This document shows, one piece after another, positions 1 to 6,864 of a stretch of 64,000 bases of DNA. Position 1 is the first letter of the stretch; each line of letters starts with the position of its first letter. This DNA comes from Bacteroidota bacterium (GTDB lineage Bacteria > Bacteroidota > Ignavibacteria > Palsa-1295): positions 62,001-126,000 of the forward strand of contig JAUZNX010000008.1 in assembly GCA_030706745.1 (NCBI GenBank), read 5' to 3'. The translations under genes were made by a program, and so were the position numbers. The notes below the pieces were generated by a model. The model saw only the letters and a list, made by a program, of their open reading frames with translations, did not search any database and was not told where the DNA came from.

Positions 1-1019
1 GGTGCTTCGACGTCGCCCGAATCATTCAATCGTACCTTCGATGATGGTAGTTTTTCAAGTGTTTCGAACAACGACTTAGTCGTCTGCGAATTGGAGCCGG
101 TAGGCATTGGTGGAGCAGCGGTGTTCAAGAAATCTGCTTCCGGCGTTGCGGAACGAAGTGCCATAATGGCCTCGTCCAGGAGCCTAAGATTTAGCGCAGA
201 GGCGTGCGGCAATGGCCGTACATGCGGTTGAATTTTAGAAAGTGGAGTTCGGATATTGTCCAATTCCTTCCTGATGACTTGTGCCGCACTCTCACTGTAA
301 CCGACCGAATCGAGCAGATCAGCAATCGTCGAGAGGGCATCCGAAATCGAGTCTTTCAGGTTATCGAGTTCCTGCACTCGCGATTTGGCGAGACCAGTCG
401 GCGAAATTTCAGTCGAATCCAATTGCCCACTCAGGGTATAGAGAGCCGATGTTGCAAGATCGACTAACGAGTCATTTCTATCATCCTGCAACACATGAAT
501 AGCATTGGGGGCTGAAATACGAGAATCATGAGTCGGCAGAAAGAAGCCACGAGGCCGAATGGGCGAATACTGCGGATCAAATCTATCCAACCCTGATTCG
601 AAATGCGCCGTCGAACTATTGCGCAGTTCTGACGCAGACTCATTATGCGCCTGTTCGGCGATTGCCTCGGTGTTTGAGAGATAAAAGAGTCCAGTCGCGC
701 CAATAGCGATTGAATTGTAGCTCAGTGCAGGATTAATCGAATAGAAGTTTGGAGCATATGAACTGCTGAATGTCACTTTGGATGCAGCACTCGGAAGCCA
801 GTCATAATTGAGATCCAGAGCTGGCAGCAGGATTTGGTCGGGGGCCGTCGTATCAAGACTTTGAACGTTATTCGTTGCCTCACCCCCGAGTCCGACCGAG
901 CCAGAGAATTGAGCTCGCGCAGCGGAAGACCCAGTGATAATCAAGAGCAGCAGGATGAGATGCCATCCTCTTCTGGGGTGGTTCTTCAAGATTGGGCGGG
1001 AAAAGAGGAGTTGCAACAC
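1..1019 (-). CDS. Secreted protein, C-terminus cut off by the window edge
   Basis: An open frame on the minus strand runs off the left edge; about 339 codons are visible. The first in-frame start after a TGA is GTG at 1019, and a TTG at 989 gives the tidier signal peptide start (MKNHPRRGWHLI). A hydrophobic stretch LILLLLIITGSSAARAQ follows, which reads as a Sec signal peptide ending in an Ala-X-Ala-type site. The mature part begins FSGSVGLGGEATNN and continues as polar, Ser/Asp-rich sequence resembling outer-membrane or surface proteins. I do not recognise a family. The start lies only a few bases after the stop of the kinase-like gene, so the two are probably cotranscribed. Function unknown. 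Confidence 0.6.
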   Translation of the reverse strand, partial: MLQLLFSRPILKNHPRRGWHLILLLLIITGSSAARAQFSGSVGLGGEATNNVQSLDTTAPDQILLPALDLNYDWLPSAASKVTFSSSYAPNFYSINPALSYNSIAIGATGLFYLSNTEAIAEQAHNESASELRNSSTAHFESGLDRFDPQYSPIRPRGFFLPTHDSRISAPNAIHVLQDDRNDSLVDLATSALYTLSGQLDSTEISPTGLAKSRVQELDNLKDSISDALSTIADLLDSVGYSESAAQVIRKELDNIRTPLSKIQPHVRPLPHASALNLRLLDEAIMALRSATPEADFLNTAAPPMPTGSNSQTTKSLFETLEKLPSSKVRLNDSGDVEA

Positions 1020-1022
1020 TCA

Positions 1023-1748
1023 CTAAGAAAAACGCATCATCGCATCATACAGTGCACCGAAGTGCGCGGGATCCAACTCTCCAAGTAAGAAATAAAGCGC
1101 CCACATCACGAAACCGATGGAGAGAGGCACAGATAGATTGTCATCCATACGCGAACGTGCACTGCTTGCCTCAGCAATGCCGCCTATGACAGCCGCGATC
1201 ATTGCGATGGCATATTCCATCAAGCCCGTACCCGCCTTTGGAGTGATAAGAATAACGATCCATGCAGTTACCACAAACGCAAGAGAGCCTTCAAGACTCT
1301 TGTCGAGAAACTTATGCTTGCCAAATTTCCGGCCAATCAGCGCGCTCGAAGCATCCGAGACGATCAAAATCGCAAAGGCTGTAATTGTGATCAACTTGGG
1401 AAACACAAGGACGCAAAACAGCGCGGCGATCATGACATAGGTCGCTCCACTCAGCAACCCGCTTTGGCGTTCATGGGGACGGATGATCCCACTAAACAGA
1501 CGATTAACCAGACGCTCGATCGGGCCAAAATAATGCCGGCCCATATCGGCGACAAAGGAAAGGACCGCAACTGGCACCAAGATCTCAAGCGCAGTAGTCC
1601 GACTCGCATAGTAATACATGATCGGAATCGAGAGCGATCCAATATGGATCAGCTTTCGAACGATCTCACTGCCGAAAGTGATCTGCCGTGCTTCCGGCGC
1701 GATGGAATTTGGTGTAGAAGCGATGATACTCGTTTCAATAATAGACAC
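1023..1748 (-). CDS. Phytol/dolichol kinase-like (CDP-alcohol or polyprenol kinase family) membrane protein
   Basis: A 241-residue integral membrane protein with about six hydrophobic segments. The motif around residues 132-154 (an Asp in SDASSALIGRKFG, then KSLEG) and the late motif MDDNLSVPL at 201-209 are what I know from the SEC59/VTE5/DGK1 group of CTP-dependent lipid kinases, relatives of phosphatidate cytidylyltransferase. RKLIHIG near residue 31 also fits. These enzymes phosphorylate a membrane lipid alcohol such as phytol, dolichol or diacylglycerol; which one is used here cannot be told from sequence alone. The downstream secreted protein starts within a few bases of its stop, suggesting an operon. 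A CdsA-type cytidylyltransferase is the main alternative. Confidence 0.75.
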   Translation of the reverse strand: MSIIETSIIASTPNSIAPEARQITFGSEIVRKLIHIGSLSIPIMYYYASRTTALEILVPVAVLSFVADMGRHYFGPIERLVNRLFSGIIRPHERQSGLLSGATYVMIAALFCVLVFPKLITITAFAILIVSDASSALIGRKFGKHKFLDKSLEGSLAFVVTAWIVILITPKAGTGLMEYAIAMIAAVIGGIAEASSARSRMDDNLSVPLSIGFVMWALYFLLGELDPAHFGALYDAMMRFS

Positions 1749-1808
1749 GTGTTTTGGATTTGCTTCAGTTCACCGAATAAGACGAATGCCGCGCAGCAGG
1801 TTCCCGCA

Positions 1809-2375
1809 TTAGGAAAGAACTCGAATATGGATCACCGGATGGATCTCCCGAAAGTTCGAAGGCATTCCATTCGGAGTGATCAAATGGGCCTCATCAAAGA
1901 ACCCAATGCCAGTCACTTCGATCCGAACGGGTTGTCTAATTTTAATACCCAGCAGACCCGGAGCGCCACAGATCCTATCGACGGCTAGTCGCGCCTCCGC
2001 AAATTGATCCCGATAGGATCGTGGAGCTTTGCCTGTCGTGTCTGGTATCTCCGCGATGATGTGGAGATGGGTCACCGGGTCTTCCAGCACCAGATGGTAA
2101 TCACCGTCGAATTCCCGTTTTGCAGCGATCAGGTTGGCGGTGACAGCAAATACCTGCCGCTCTGAAGGCAGGCGTGCAACCGACTCGTCAACCTTGGGTG
2201 CTGGAAGCGCACACTGTTCCTCGATGCTGCTTGGCATGACCTCCGCGGGCAGCGCCATCGAATCGGCCAGAGTCTTGACCTTCCAGCGCGGTGAATTGAC
2301 ATGCTCGTGAAGCTCGAAGCCGAGAAGCGTCGAGCCTCCCGCAAGGAGAAATGCTAGGGCCTTAATAATGTTCAT
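1809..2375 (-). CDS. OB-fold-like conserved protein of unknown function
   Basis: A 188-residue protein with a short hydrophobic N-terminus (residues 1-20), which could be a signal or anchor. The core at about 75-111 contains FDGDYHLVLEDP followed by IIAEIPD, and the C-terminus carries NFREIHPVIHI. This pair (a DGDYHLVL core plus a late ELHPV-like motif) belongs to a family of small bacterial proteins that I remember as OB-fold or nuclease-like domains without an assigned enzyme activity. It lies in the same direction as the lipid-kinase-like gene, 60 bases upstream, so cotranscription is plausible. Catalytic function is not supported. Confidence 0.65.
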   Translation of the reverse strand: MNIIKALAFLLAGGSTLLGFELHEHVNSPRWKVKTLADSMALPAEVMPSSIEEQCALPAPKVDESVARLPSERQVFAVTANLIAAKREFDGDYHLVLEDPVTHLHIIAEIPDTTGKAPRSYRDQFAEARLAVDRICGAPGLLGIKIRQPVRIEVTGIGFFDEAHLITPNGMPSNFREIHPVIHIRVLS

Positions 2376-2450
2376 TGGCCCATTCTAACAGCATGTCACC
2401 CAATCGCGTCACTGAAAAATCCGTCACGCGTTGAGATCATCGCTTTGCGG

Positions 2451-2771
2451 TCACCGACGCGATAACCGAAGTACCGTGCCCGAGCCTCGTGCGCTCGCAT
2501 AATCAATCGCCCGCTCAGCGAGCTCGAACTGATCGGAAACGATGGTCTGCGCCAGGCTTCGCGCCATGTCGGGGTTCGGGGCAAACGCTGCCAGTTCCGG
2601 ACCACTTGTCGCGGTCTGAACCCGGTTCATCAATACAGAGGAAGGGGAGAATCCAGATTGGGGCCGATCAGGATACATCATAAATTGTATGGCAAATGAT
2701 AAGATCAACAGCCGAACGTCCCCGCCTTTGCGAGAACCCATCAACGCCAATTTGAAAGCACCGAACTCCAT
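2451..2771 (-). CDS. Small hypothetical protein
   Basis: A 106-codon leftward frame starting at ATG 2771, 32 bases after the stop of the gene at 2804-3463. An internal ATG giving MGSRKGGDVRLL would place a short hydrophobic stretch (about LLILSFAIQFMMY) near the N-terminus, so it may be exported or anchored. The C-terminal half (PDMARSLAQTIVSDQF, then ELAERAIDYASARG) reads like a helical protein rather than random translation. No family is recognised. The position in line with neighbouring leftward genes is the main support; it could still be a chance frame. Confidence 0.4.
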   Translation of the reverse strand: MEFGAFKLALMGSRKGGDVRLLILSFAIQFMMYPDRPQSGFSPSSVLMNRVQTATSGPELAAFAPNPDMARSLAQTIVSDQFELAERAIDYASARGSGTVLRLSRR

Positions 2772-2803
2772 CCAAAGTGCCCGGAATTCGTTTCATCAGA
2801 AAA

Positions 2804-3463
2804 CTATCGCTCATACACCCGGTAACTGGTGACGCCATGCCGGTGCAGCCGCTTCACTCGAGCGGAGGCATTCCCGCTGGCCCGAAGGTCCGCGAGCCTC
2901 TCTTGCGCCTCCAATCCACTACTGGTGGTAAATGGCGAAGCTTGCACCTGATCGCTTCGCGCACCGCGCTTCGAAGCGATGCTGCTCGGCTGTGCTCCGC
3001 TCAGTGGTTCCTCACGCGGCGTGGCAAGCGCCTCAGGAGGCACTTGGCCGGGCGCTACCTGAGTTGGTGGCACCGGAGGTGTCGAGGCCTGCTCGGCCTC
3101 GCGACTCAGCAAATTCTGAACGGTATCAATTGACTTCGAACGCTCGGCTGACCCGCGCTGACGCTGTTCGAAACAACCTTTGCGAAACGTCAGGGTAATC
3201 CCGAGGCCGATTAGGAGCACTACCAAAATCGCCGCCATAAATCTGCCATTTGATTTTGGCTTTATTAGCACAGGGGCAATTACTGGAGCGGATGGCGAAA
3301 TTTCCTGAACACCTTCGGTCGCAGCAGCAGAGCTTGGCGTCGTAGCAACATACTCCCGATGTGTATCTCCCAGAATGCCTTCGACGGCTTCACGCGTCAT
3401 TCCGAACCGCTCCGCAAGATTGCGACTGGTCTCCTTGTTCGGCATGTTCGGGGCGTCTGACAT
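2804..3463 (-). CDS. Single-pass membrane protein with Pro/Ala-rich exterior
   Basis: A 219-residue protein. Residues 1-37 form a cytosolic segment that includes RNLAERFGMTREAVEGIL, which looks like a short helical or helix-turn-helix-like element. One clear transmembrane helix follows at about 75-93 (FMAAILVVLLIGLGITLTF). The remainder is a low-complexity Pro, Ala, Gln and Ser-rich region, as expected for a periplasmic linker, ending in a basic segment RVKRLHRHGVTSYRVYER. The layout resembles membrane-anchored regulators or SPOR-like envelope proteins, but no domain is certain. It is the first gene of the leftward group 1-3463. Confidence 0.55.
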   Translation of the reverse strand: MSDAPNMPNKETSRNLAERFGMTREAVEGILGDTHREYVATTPSSAAATEGVQEISPSAPVIAPVLIKPKSNGRFMAAILVVLLIGLGITLTFRKGCFEQRQRGSAERSKSIDTVQNLLSREAEQASTPPVPPTQVAPGQVPPEALATPREEPLSGAQPSSIASKRGARSDQVQASPFTTSSGLEAQERLADLRASGNASARVKRLHRHGVTSYRVYER

Positions 3464-3605
3464 AGCGAGTCCTAAACGGGGTGGTGGAAGTACTTAGTTC
3501 GCTGTGTCAATATGAATACCGTTCGCATTCTTTAGATATTGAATCCACTTCGGCGCACTGCCCATTTCGCGCTACTTTCGCTATTTGCCTCCTAAAATAG
3601 GTGCC

Positions 3606-3613
3606 CAAAGTTA
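3606..3613 (-). promoter_or_regulatory. Possible Bacteroidota-type -7 element
   Basis: Read on the minus strand the bases spell TAACTTTG, an exact match to the TAnnTTTG -7 consensus of Bacteroidota housekeeping promoters. It lies about 140 bases upstream of the start at 3463, in an AT-rich stretch. No convincing TTG/TTTG -33 element is present at the expected distance, so this is a weak call. Confidence 0.25.
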
Positions 3614-3853
3614 AAGTAATACTTTAATTCTCTCTTTTGAATTGTCATTTAATGAATGCCTTCTTCCAGCCAATCAATTGTCAATGAGCGAATTGCCTTG
3701 CATCCTCCTTCATCCCTCAGCCTTCATTCTACGTGCTTTTCTCCCAGCTTGGTGCCCCTCATAGCAGGAGTAACATAATACATCCAGAGCCCGAAAGCAA
3801 GAGCTTTCAAATATTTCCCGATTTTTTTTTGGCACGATCCGCCCGGTGTATTC

Positions 3854-3955
3854 GCGAGTTCTACTCGCCGCCCACCGCAGTGTGAGTGGCGCCATGGGTC
3901 GGCGAGTGCAACTCGCCGGTACACGACGGTAGGGACGTGCGCAGCACGTCCCTAC
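3854..3955. repeat. Cluster of three small palindromes
   Basis: Three inverted repeats with 3-base loops occur in about 100 bases: GCGAGT/ACTCGC (3854-3868), CGGCGAGT/ACTCGCCG (3900-3918) and a perfect 12-bp stem GTAGGGACGTGC/GCACGTCCCTAC (3929-3955). The first two share the GCGAGT core. No gene is convincing in 3464-3970, so this looks like repetitive intergenic DNA of the REP or small-hairpin kind. It leads directly into the first copy of the direct repeat that brackets arr. Confidence 0.7.
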
Positions 3956-3970
3956 GATCACCCGATTATC

Positions 3971-4102
3971 GCCATCGCGAGGAGGCCGAAGGCCGACGAA
4001 GCAATCCCCATCACGAAGTCAAACACAAAATCACAAACCGCTTCGCCGGGAATGTCGCCGCCCGACCTGGCGTTCGAATTCGAGTTCTATGCCCTCGACT
4101 CC
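3971..4102 (+). repeat. Direct repeat, copy 1 (left flank of arr)
   Basis: This stretch aligns to 4769-4910 over its whole length in the same orientation, with few mismatches and one roughly 11-base gap. Shared blocks include CGAGGAGGCCGAAGGC, GCAATCCCCA, CACGAAGTC, AACCGCTTCGCCGGGAAT and CCTCGACTCC. Sequences starting ATTGCGAGGAGGCCGAAGG are of the dispersed intergenic kind seen in many bacterial genomes. Confidence 0.85.
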
Positions 4103-4282
4103 TGAGTTCGAGTTCGCACCTGCGAACCCCGACACTCCCAGCCACGAAGTGACGACGCTCTTGGCGGACGCGAACGGGCAATTAGATAAGATTGCACGCA
4201 ACAAGAAACAACGATAAGCAGCACGGAACCTCACGCGAGGATGTGTAGTCCGTGAGGCGACACGCAATCAGATCATTGAGGA

Positions 4283-4708
4283 ATGAAACCCAAGACCCAG
4301 ACTAACGATTTGGACGACGGTCCATTTTATCACGGCACCAAAGCGGATTTGCAGCTCGGTGATTTGCTCACACCAGGGTTCAGGTCGAATTACAAACCTG
4401 AAGTGATAATGAACCACATCTATTTTACAGCTCTTTCTGATGGGGCTGGACTTGCCGCCGCCTTAGCCCCAGGTGATGGGCGCGAACGTGTGTATATCGT
4501 TGAACCGACAGGGGAGTTCGAGAATGACCCGAATGTTACTGACAAGAAATTTCCAGGCAATCCCACACGCTCATATCGCAGCAAAGCACCGGTGAAAATA
4601 GTTGGGGAAGTAACCGAGTGGGCAAGACGAAGTGCAGAAGAACTCCAAAAATGGCGCGAACGGCTGGCGAGCATCGCAGCCGATTCGAGAGCAGAAATCC
4701 TTAATTAG
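4283..4708 (+). CDS. arr: Rifampin ADP-ribosyltransferase (Arr family)
   Basis: A 141-residue protein with the hallmarks of Arr enzymes: GPFYHGTKADLQLGDLLTPG near residues 13-32, NHIYFTAL at about 44-51, VYIVEPTGEFENDPN at about 70-84 and KKFPGNPTRSYRS at about 88-100. Arr transfers ADP-ribose from NAD+ to the C23 hydroxyl of rifamycins, which inactivates them; the His, Tyr and Asp residues of the NAD site lie in these motifs. Length matches the family (about 140). The C-terminal tail after residue 110 is the least conserved part. The gene stands alone between two same-direction copies of a dispersed repeat, suggesting it arrived as a cassette. Whether its natural substrate is rifamycin is not shown; Arr homologues are also found in many environmental bacteria. 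Confidence 0.88.
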   Translation: MKPKTQTNDLDDGPFYHGTKADLQLGDLLTPGFRSNYKPEVIMNHIYFTALSDGAGLAAALAPGDGRERVYIVEPTGEFENDPNVTDKKFPGNPTRSYRSKAPVKIVGEVTEWARRSAEELQKWRERLASIAADSRAEILN

Positions 4709-4768
4709 GTTTGCACTATCTGGCATAGAGTTTTGCTACGCTCGCCTTCCAATTTGTCATTGCGATCC

Positions 4769-4910
4769 GTCATTGCGAGGAGGCCGAAGGCTGACGTCGC
4801 AATCCCCACCACGAAGTCCAACACCGAAATCCCAAATCGCGAAAACCGCTTCGCCGGGAATGCCACCGACCAACCCGGCGTTCGATTTCGCGTTCGGAGT
4901 CCTCGACTCC
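4769..4910 (+). repeat. Direct repeat, copy 2 (right flank of arr)
   Basis: Same-direction partner of 3971-4102. It begins 60 bases after the arr stop codon and ends 64 bases before the next gene. The interval 4709-4974 holds this repeat and no convincing gene. Confidence 0.85.
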
Positions 4911-4974
4911 CAGCATGCTAAGTAACGGACCACTTAGCATCAGGGTAACATCGAGGCACAAACAGACTCGCGTC

Positions 4975-5742
4975 ATGATGCGAACAATCCTGTTTCCCCC
5001 TTCGGTCACAATTCCAATTCTGTTACTGGCTGGTTTATCGTCGTGCGTGACAAATTATTTTGTCGACCCCGTTCCGACGCCCGTCTTTACCGCACCGTGG
5101 CAGGGGAGTGTTCAGGCAAACCTGTCGTCACATGGTAAGCTTTTTTTCGAAGCAGCCGGCTCTCTGCCATCCAATTTGGTTGTCGTGGCTTCGCGGGAGT
5201 CCTGGGGCCACGACCTAATCAACGACCAGGAGATGACGAGCATCGGCTTCGGTCAGTTTCGAGTGCGTGATCATTTGACATTACTCGCATTGGGAGGCTT
5301 TGGTGCCGGTTCGCAACGGACTGGACCGAATTACCTTGCACGCCTTTTCAATGTGCCGGCTCGACTAGTGGATGGAAGCAGCGATTTTCACAAGTACTTT
5401 CTCGAAGTTGAAGGGGCGACGACTGACTCAATAAATTTGTTTGGGTCAGCCAATCCAGTGTTGACGAGTTCACTTGGTTTCGGAGGACGCATTGAGTATC
5501 TCGATCGCTATCGCTTCAATCAAACCTCAAGAGTTGCACCGTCAACAGGATATTCGGACACTTCTGTCACGATTGAGAAAGACCCAAAGCACAGTCTGCA
5601 TCTCGATCTCGTTTCCTTTGTGAGCGTCGGCATTTCCTTCGTGCAGCTTTACGGCCAGATCCTTCTTTGCTTCCCGCTCTCCGGATACCGTGAGTACTTG
5701 GATTTCTTTGTCGCGACGGCTGGAGTACGCCTTGCGTTTTAG
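4975..5742 (+). CDS. Outer-membrane-type lipoprotein, unknown function
   Basis: From ATG 4975 (or 4978) the product is about 255 residues and begins MMRTILFPPSVTIPILLL followed by a lipobox-like AGLSSC with Cys at residue 24, so it is probably a lipoprotein. The longer frame back to 4915 would run towards the repeat and gives a worse N-terminus. The mature protein alternates polar and aromatic/hydrophobic residues in strand-like patterns (for example SIGFGQFRVRDHLTLLALGGFGAG, shown here in part as FGQFRVRDHLTLLA) and ends in Phe (TAGVRLAF), which is typical of outer-membrane beta-barrels. No family is recognised. A barrel or barrel-associated envelope role is inference from composition. Confidence 0.55.
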   Translation: MMRTILFPPSVTIPILLLAGLSSCVTNYFVDPVPTPVFTAPWQGSVQANLSSHGKLFFEAAGSLPSNLVVVASRESWGHDLINDQEMTSIGFGQFRVRDHLTLLALGGFGAGSQRTGPNYLARLFNVPARLVDGSSDFHKYFLEVEGATTDSINLFGSANPVLTSSLGFGGRIEYLDRYRFNQTSRVAPSTGYSDTSVTIEKDPKHSLHLDLVSFVSVGISFVQLYGQILLCFPLSGYREYLDFFVATAGVRLAF

Positions 5743-5839
5743 CGTGGCCAATGTTGATTTGCGATTTGAGTATTGATCAAGCCTTAAGAAGCGAAATATG
5801 CAAACTTCGTGCGGCAAGCACTGTTCGGGAAAGGACGAT

Positions 5840-6409
5840 ATGAGTGTCATGGTGCATAACGTTGGTGTGAAATCTCGAAGGTTCATCCTCTGCCTGATGT
5901 GGTTGATTCTCGCATCCTCGTATGCCCCCTGCCGCGCTCAGGTGGCTGATACGACCTTGCATCGTAGCAACCTGGCAGATTCAGTCGCCCGCGCTTCCTT
6001 CCAAGACTCTGTTTTCGGCGTTAGAAAAAACGATTCAGTCCTCCATGTTGGAGACATCGCGTTGCAGTTCCTTGCTGGTGAGGCGGCGTTTAATATCACT
6101 TCCTTTAGCTTGTGGGGCAACGATTATTACAGAATTTCCAGTGATAATAAGTTGGGGTCTCTTGGAATTATGGCGTCGCAGCTTACGGTGCCTCTGGCAA
6201 TTTACTTCACATCGGAATTGCTCGACTTGAAGGAAGGCTCCTTGCTTGGCAGTATCGGAGGTGCAGTTGGTGGAGCACTTCTTGTTAGTATCCCGATGCT
6301 GCTTCTGGTGCGGCCACCGACATATCTTTCCACCTATTTGATAGTTTCCCTTCCGATCATCACGATCGCTCAGTTGGTCTACGACCTCACGATGCGGGGA
6401 GTTAAGTAA
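5840..6409 (+). CDS. Exported membrane protein, unknown function
   Basis: Start chosen at ATG 5840 because AAGGA lies four bases upstream and the following residues form a signal peptide (RRFILCLMWLILASSYAPCRAQ). The 189-residue product has an Asp/Ser-rich segment and then three hydrophobic stretches: around LGIMASQLTVPLAIYF, GSIGGAVGGALLVSIPML and YLIVSLPIITIAQLVYD. It follows the lipoprotein gene by about 100 bases in the same direction, so both may be one transcription unit. No domain is recognised. Confidence 0.5.
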   Translation: MSVMVHNVGVKSRRFILCLMWLILASSYAPCRAQVADTTLHRSNLADSVARASFQDSVFGVRKNDSVLHVGDIALQFLAGEAAFNITSFSLWGNDYYRISSDNKLGSLGIMASQLTVPLAIYFTSELLDLKEGSLLGSIGGAVGGALLVSIPMLLLVRPPTYLSTYLIVSLPIITIAQLVYDLTMRGVK

Positions 6410-6427
6410 AGTCTGATATTATGTGAT

Positions 6428-6522
6428 GAGTCGATCTAAAAGATCGACTCCACAGCCGAGAACGGCTGTGCTACTTCGGGGCTGGACAGTATGGAAATTT
6501 GCTGTGTACCGGGTCATGACCC
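6428..6522. repeat. Palindromic intergenic element
   Basis: Consecutive hairpins: GAGTCGATCT/AGATCGACTC with loop AAA (6428-6450), CACAGCCG/CGGCTGTG with a 4-base loop (6451-6470), and the perfect palindrome GGGTCATGACCC (6511-6522). The first two abut exactly. It could act as a terminator for the gene ending at 6409, but there is no T-run, so I class it as a repeat. Confidence 0.65.
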
Positions 6523-6582
6523 ATCATGGGCACCTGCTTCCCGGCGGTGGGTGAGAGTTAACCGCTTCGGCAGTCCTAACTT

Positions 6583-6738
6583 CTAAGCACCTTCGAAAAG
6601 CAGGGCATAGACTTCCTGAATGTTTGCTTCGAGTTCGGGGAGGTCTTTAGCCTGAGAAAAGACACTGGGCACTTCGCGGAGTTGCCCAACGAGCCAGCCA
6701 TCTTCTTCCCAGTATTCGAGTGTAAAGTTGTGTTGCAT
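6583..6738 (-). CDS. HicB-like small protein (orphan antitoxin-type domain)
   Basis: From ATG 6738 the product is 51 residues, starting MQHNFTLEYWEEDGWLVGQL and continuing REVPSVFSQAKDLPELEANI. This fits the HicB fold: a beta strand, an acidic-Gly turn, a second strand with a P-x-(V/L)-x-S-(Q/G) turn, then the helix that in HicB reads T-x-E-E-A-x-x-N-I. HicB proteins neutralise the mRNA interferase HicA. No HicA frame is intact on either side. The C-terminal DNA-binding domain of longer HicB proteins is absent. It might be a stand-alone UPF0150-type protein rather than an active antitoxin. Confidence 0.55.
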   Translation of the reverse strand: MQHNFTLEYWEEDGWLVGQLREVPSVFSQAKDLPELEANIQEVYALLFEGA

Positions 6739-6864
6739 CGATAAACCAACGCCGCGCGGAACGAGGACTGTTCCAAAGCCATGAGGGCACAGTTGAATAC
6801 CAGCGCCCCCAATCCCCACAGACTTTTTCCCTCCCATCGCTGTTAGGGGGCCTCAAGAATACGT

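Noticed and set aside
6480-6582. Possible HicA remnant downstream of the HicB-like frame (HPPPGSRCP in one frame)
   Set aside because: The resemblance to the HicA end is too short and lacks the catalytic His region.
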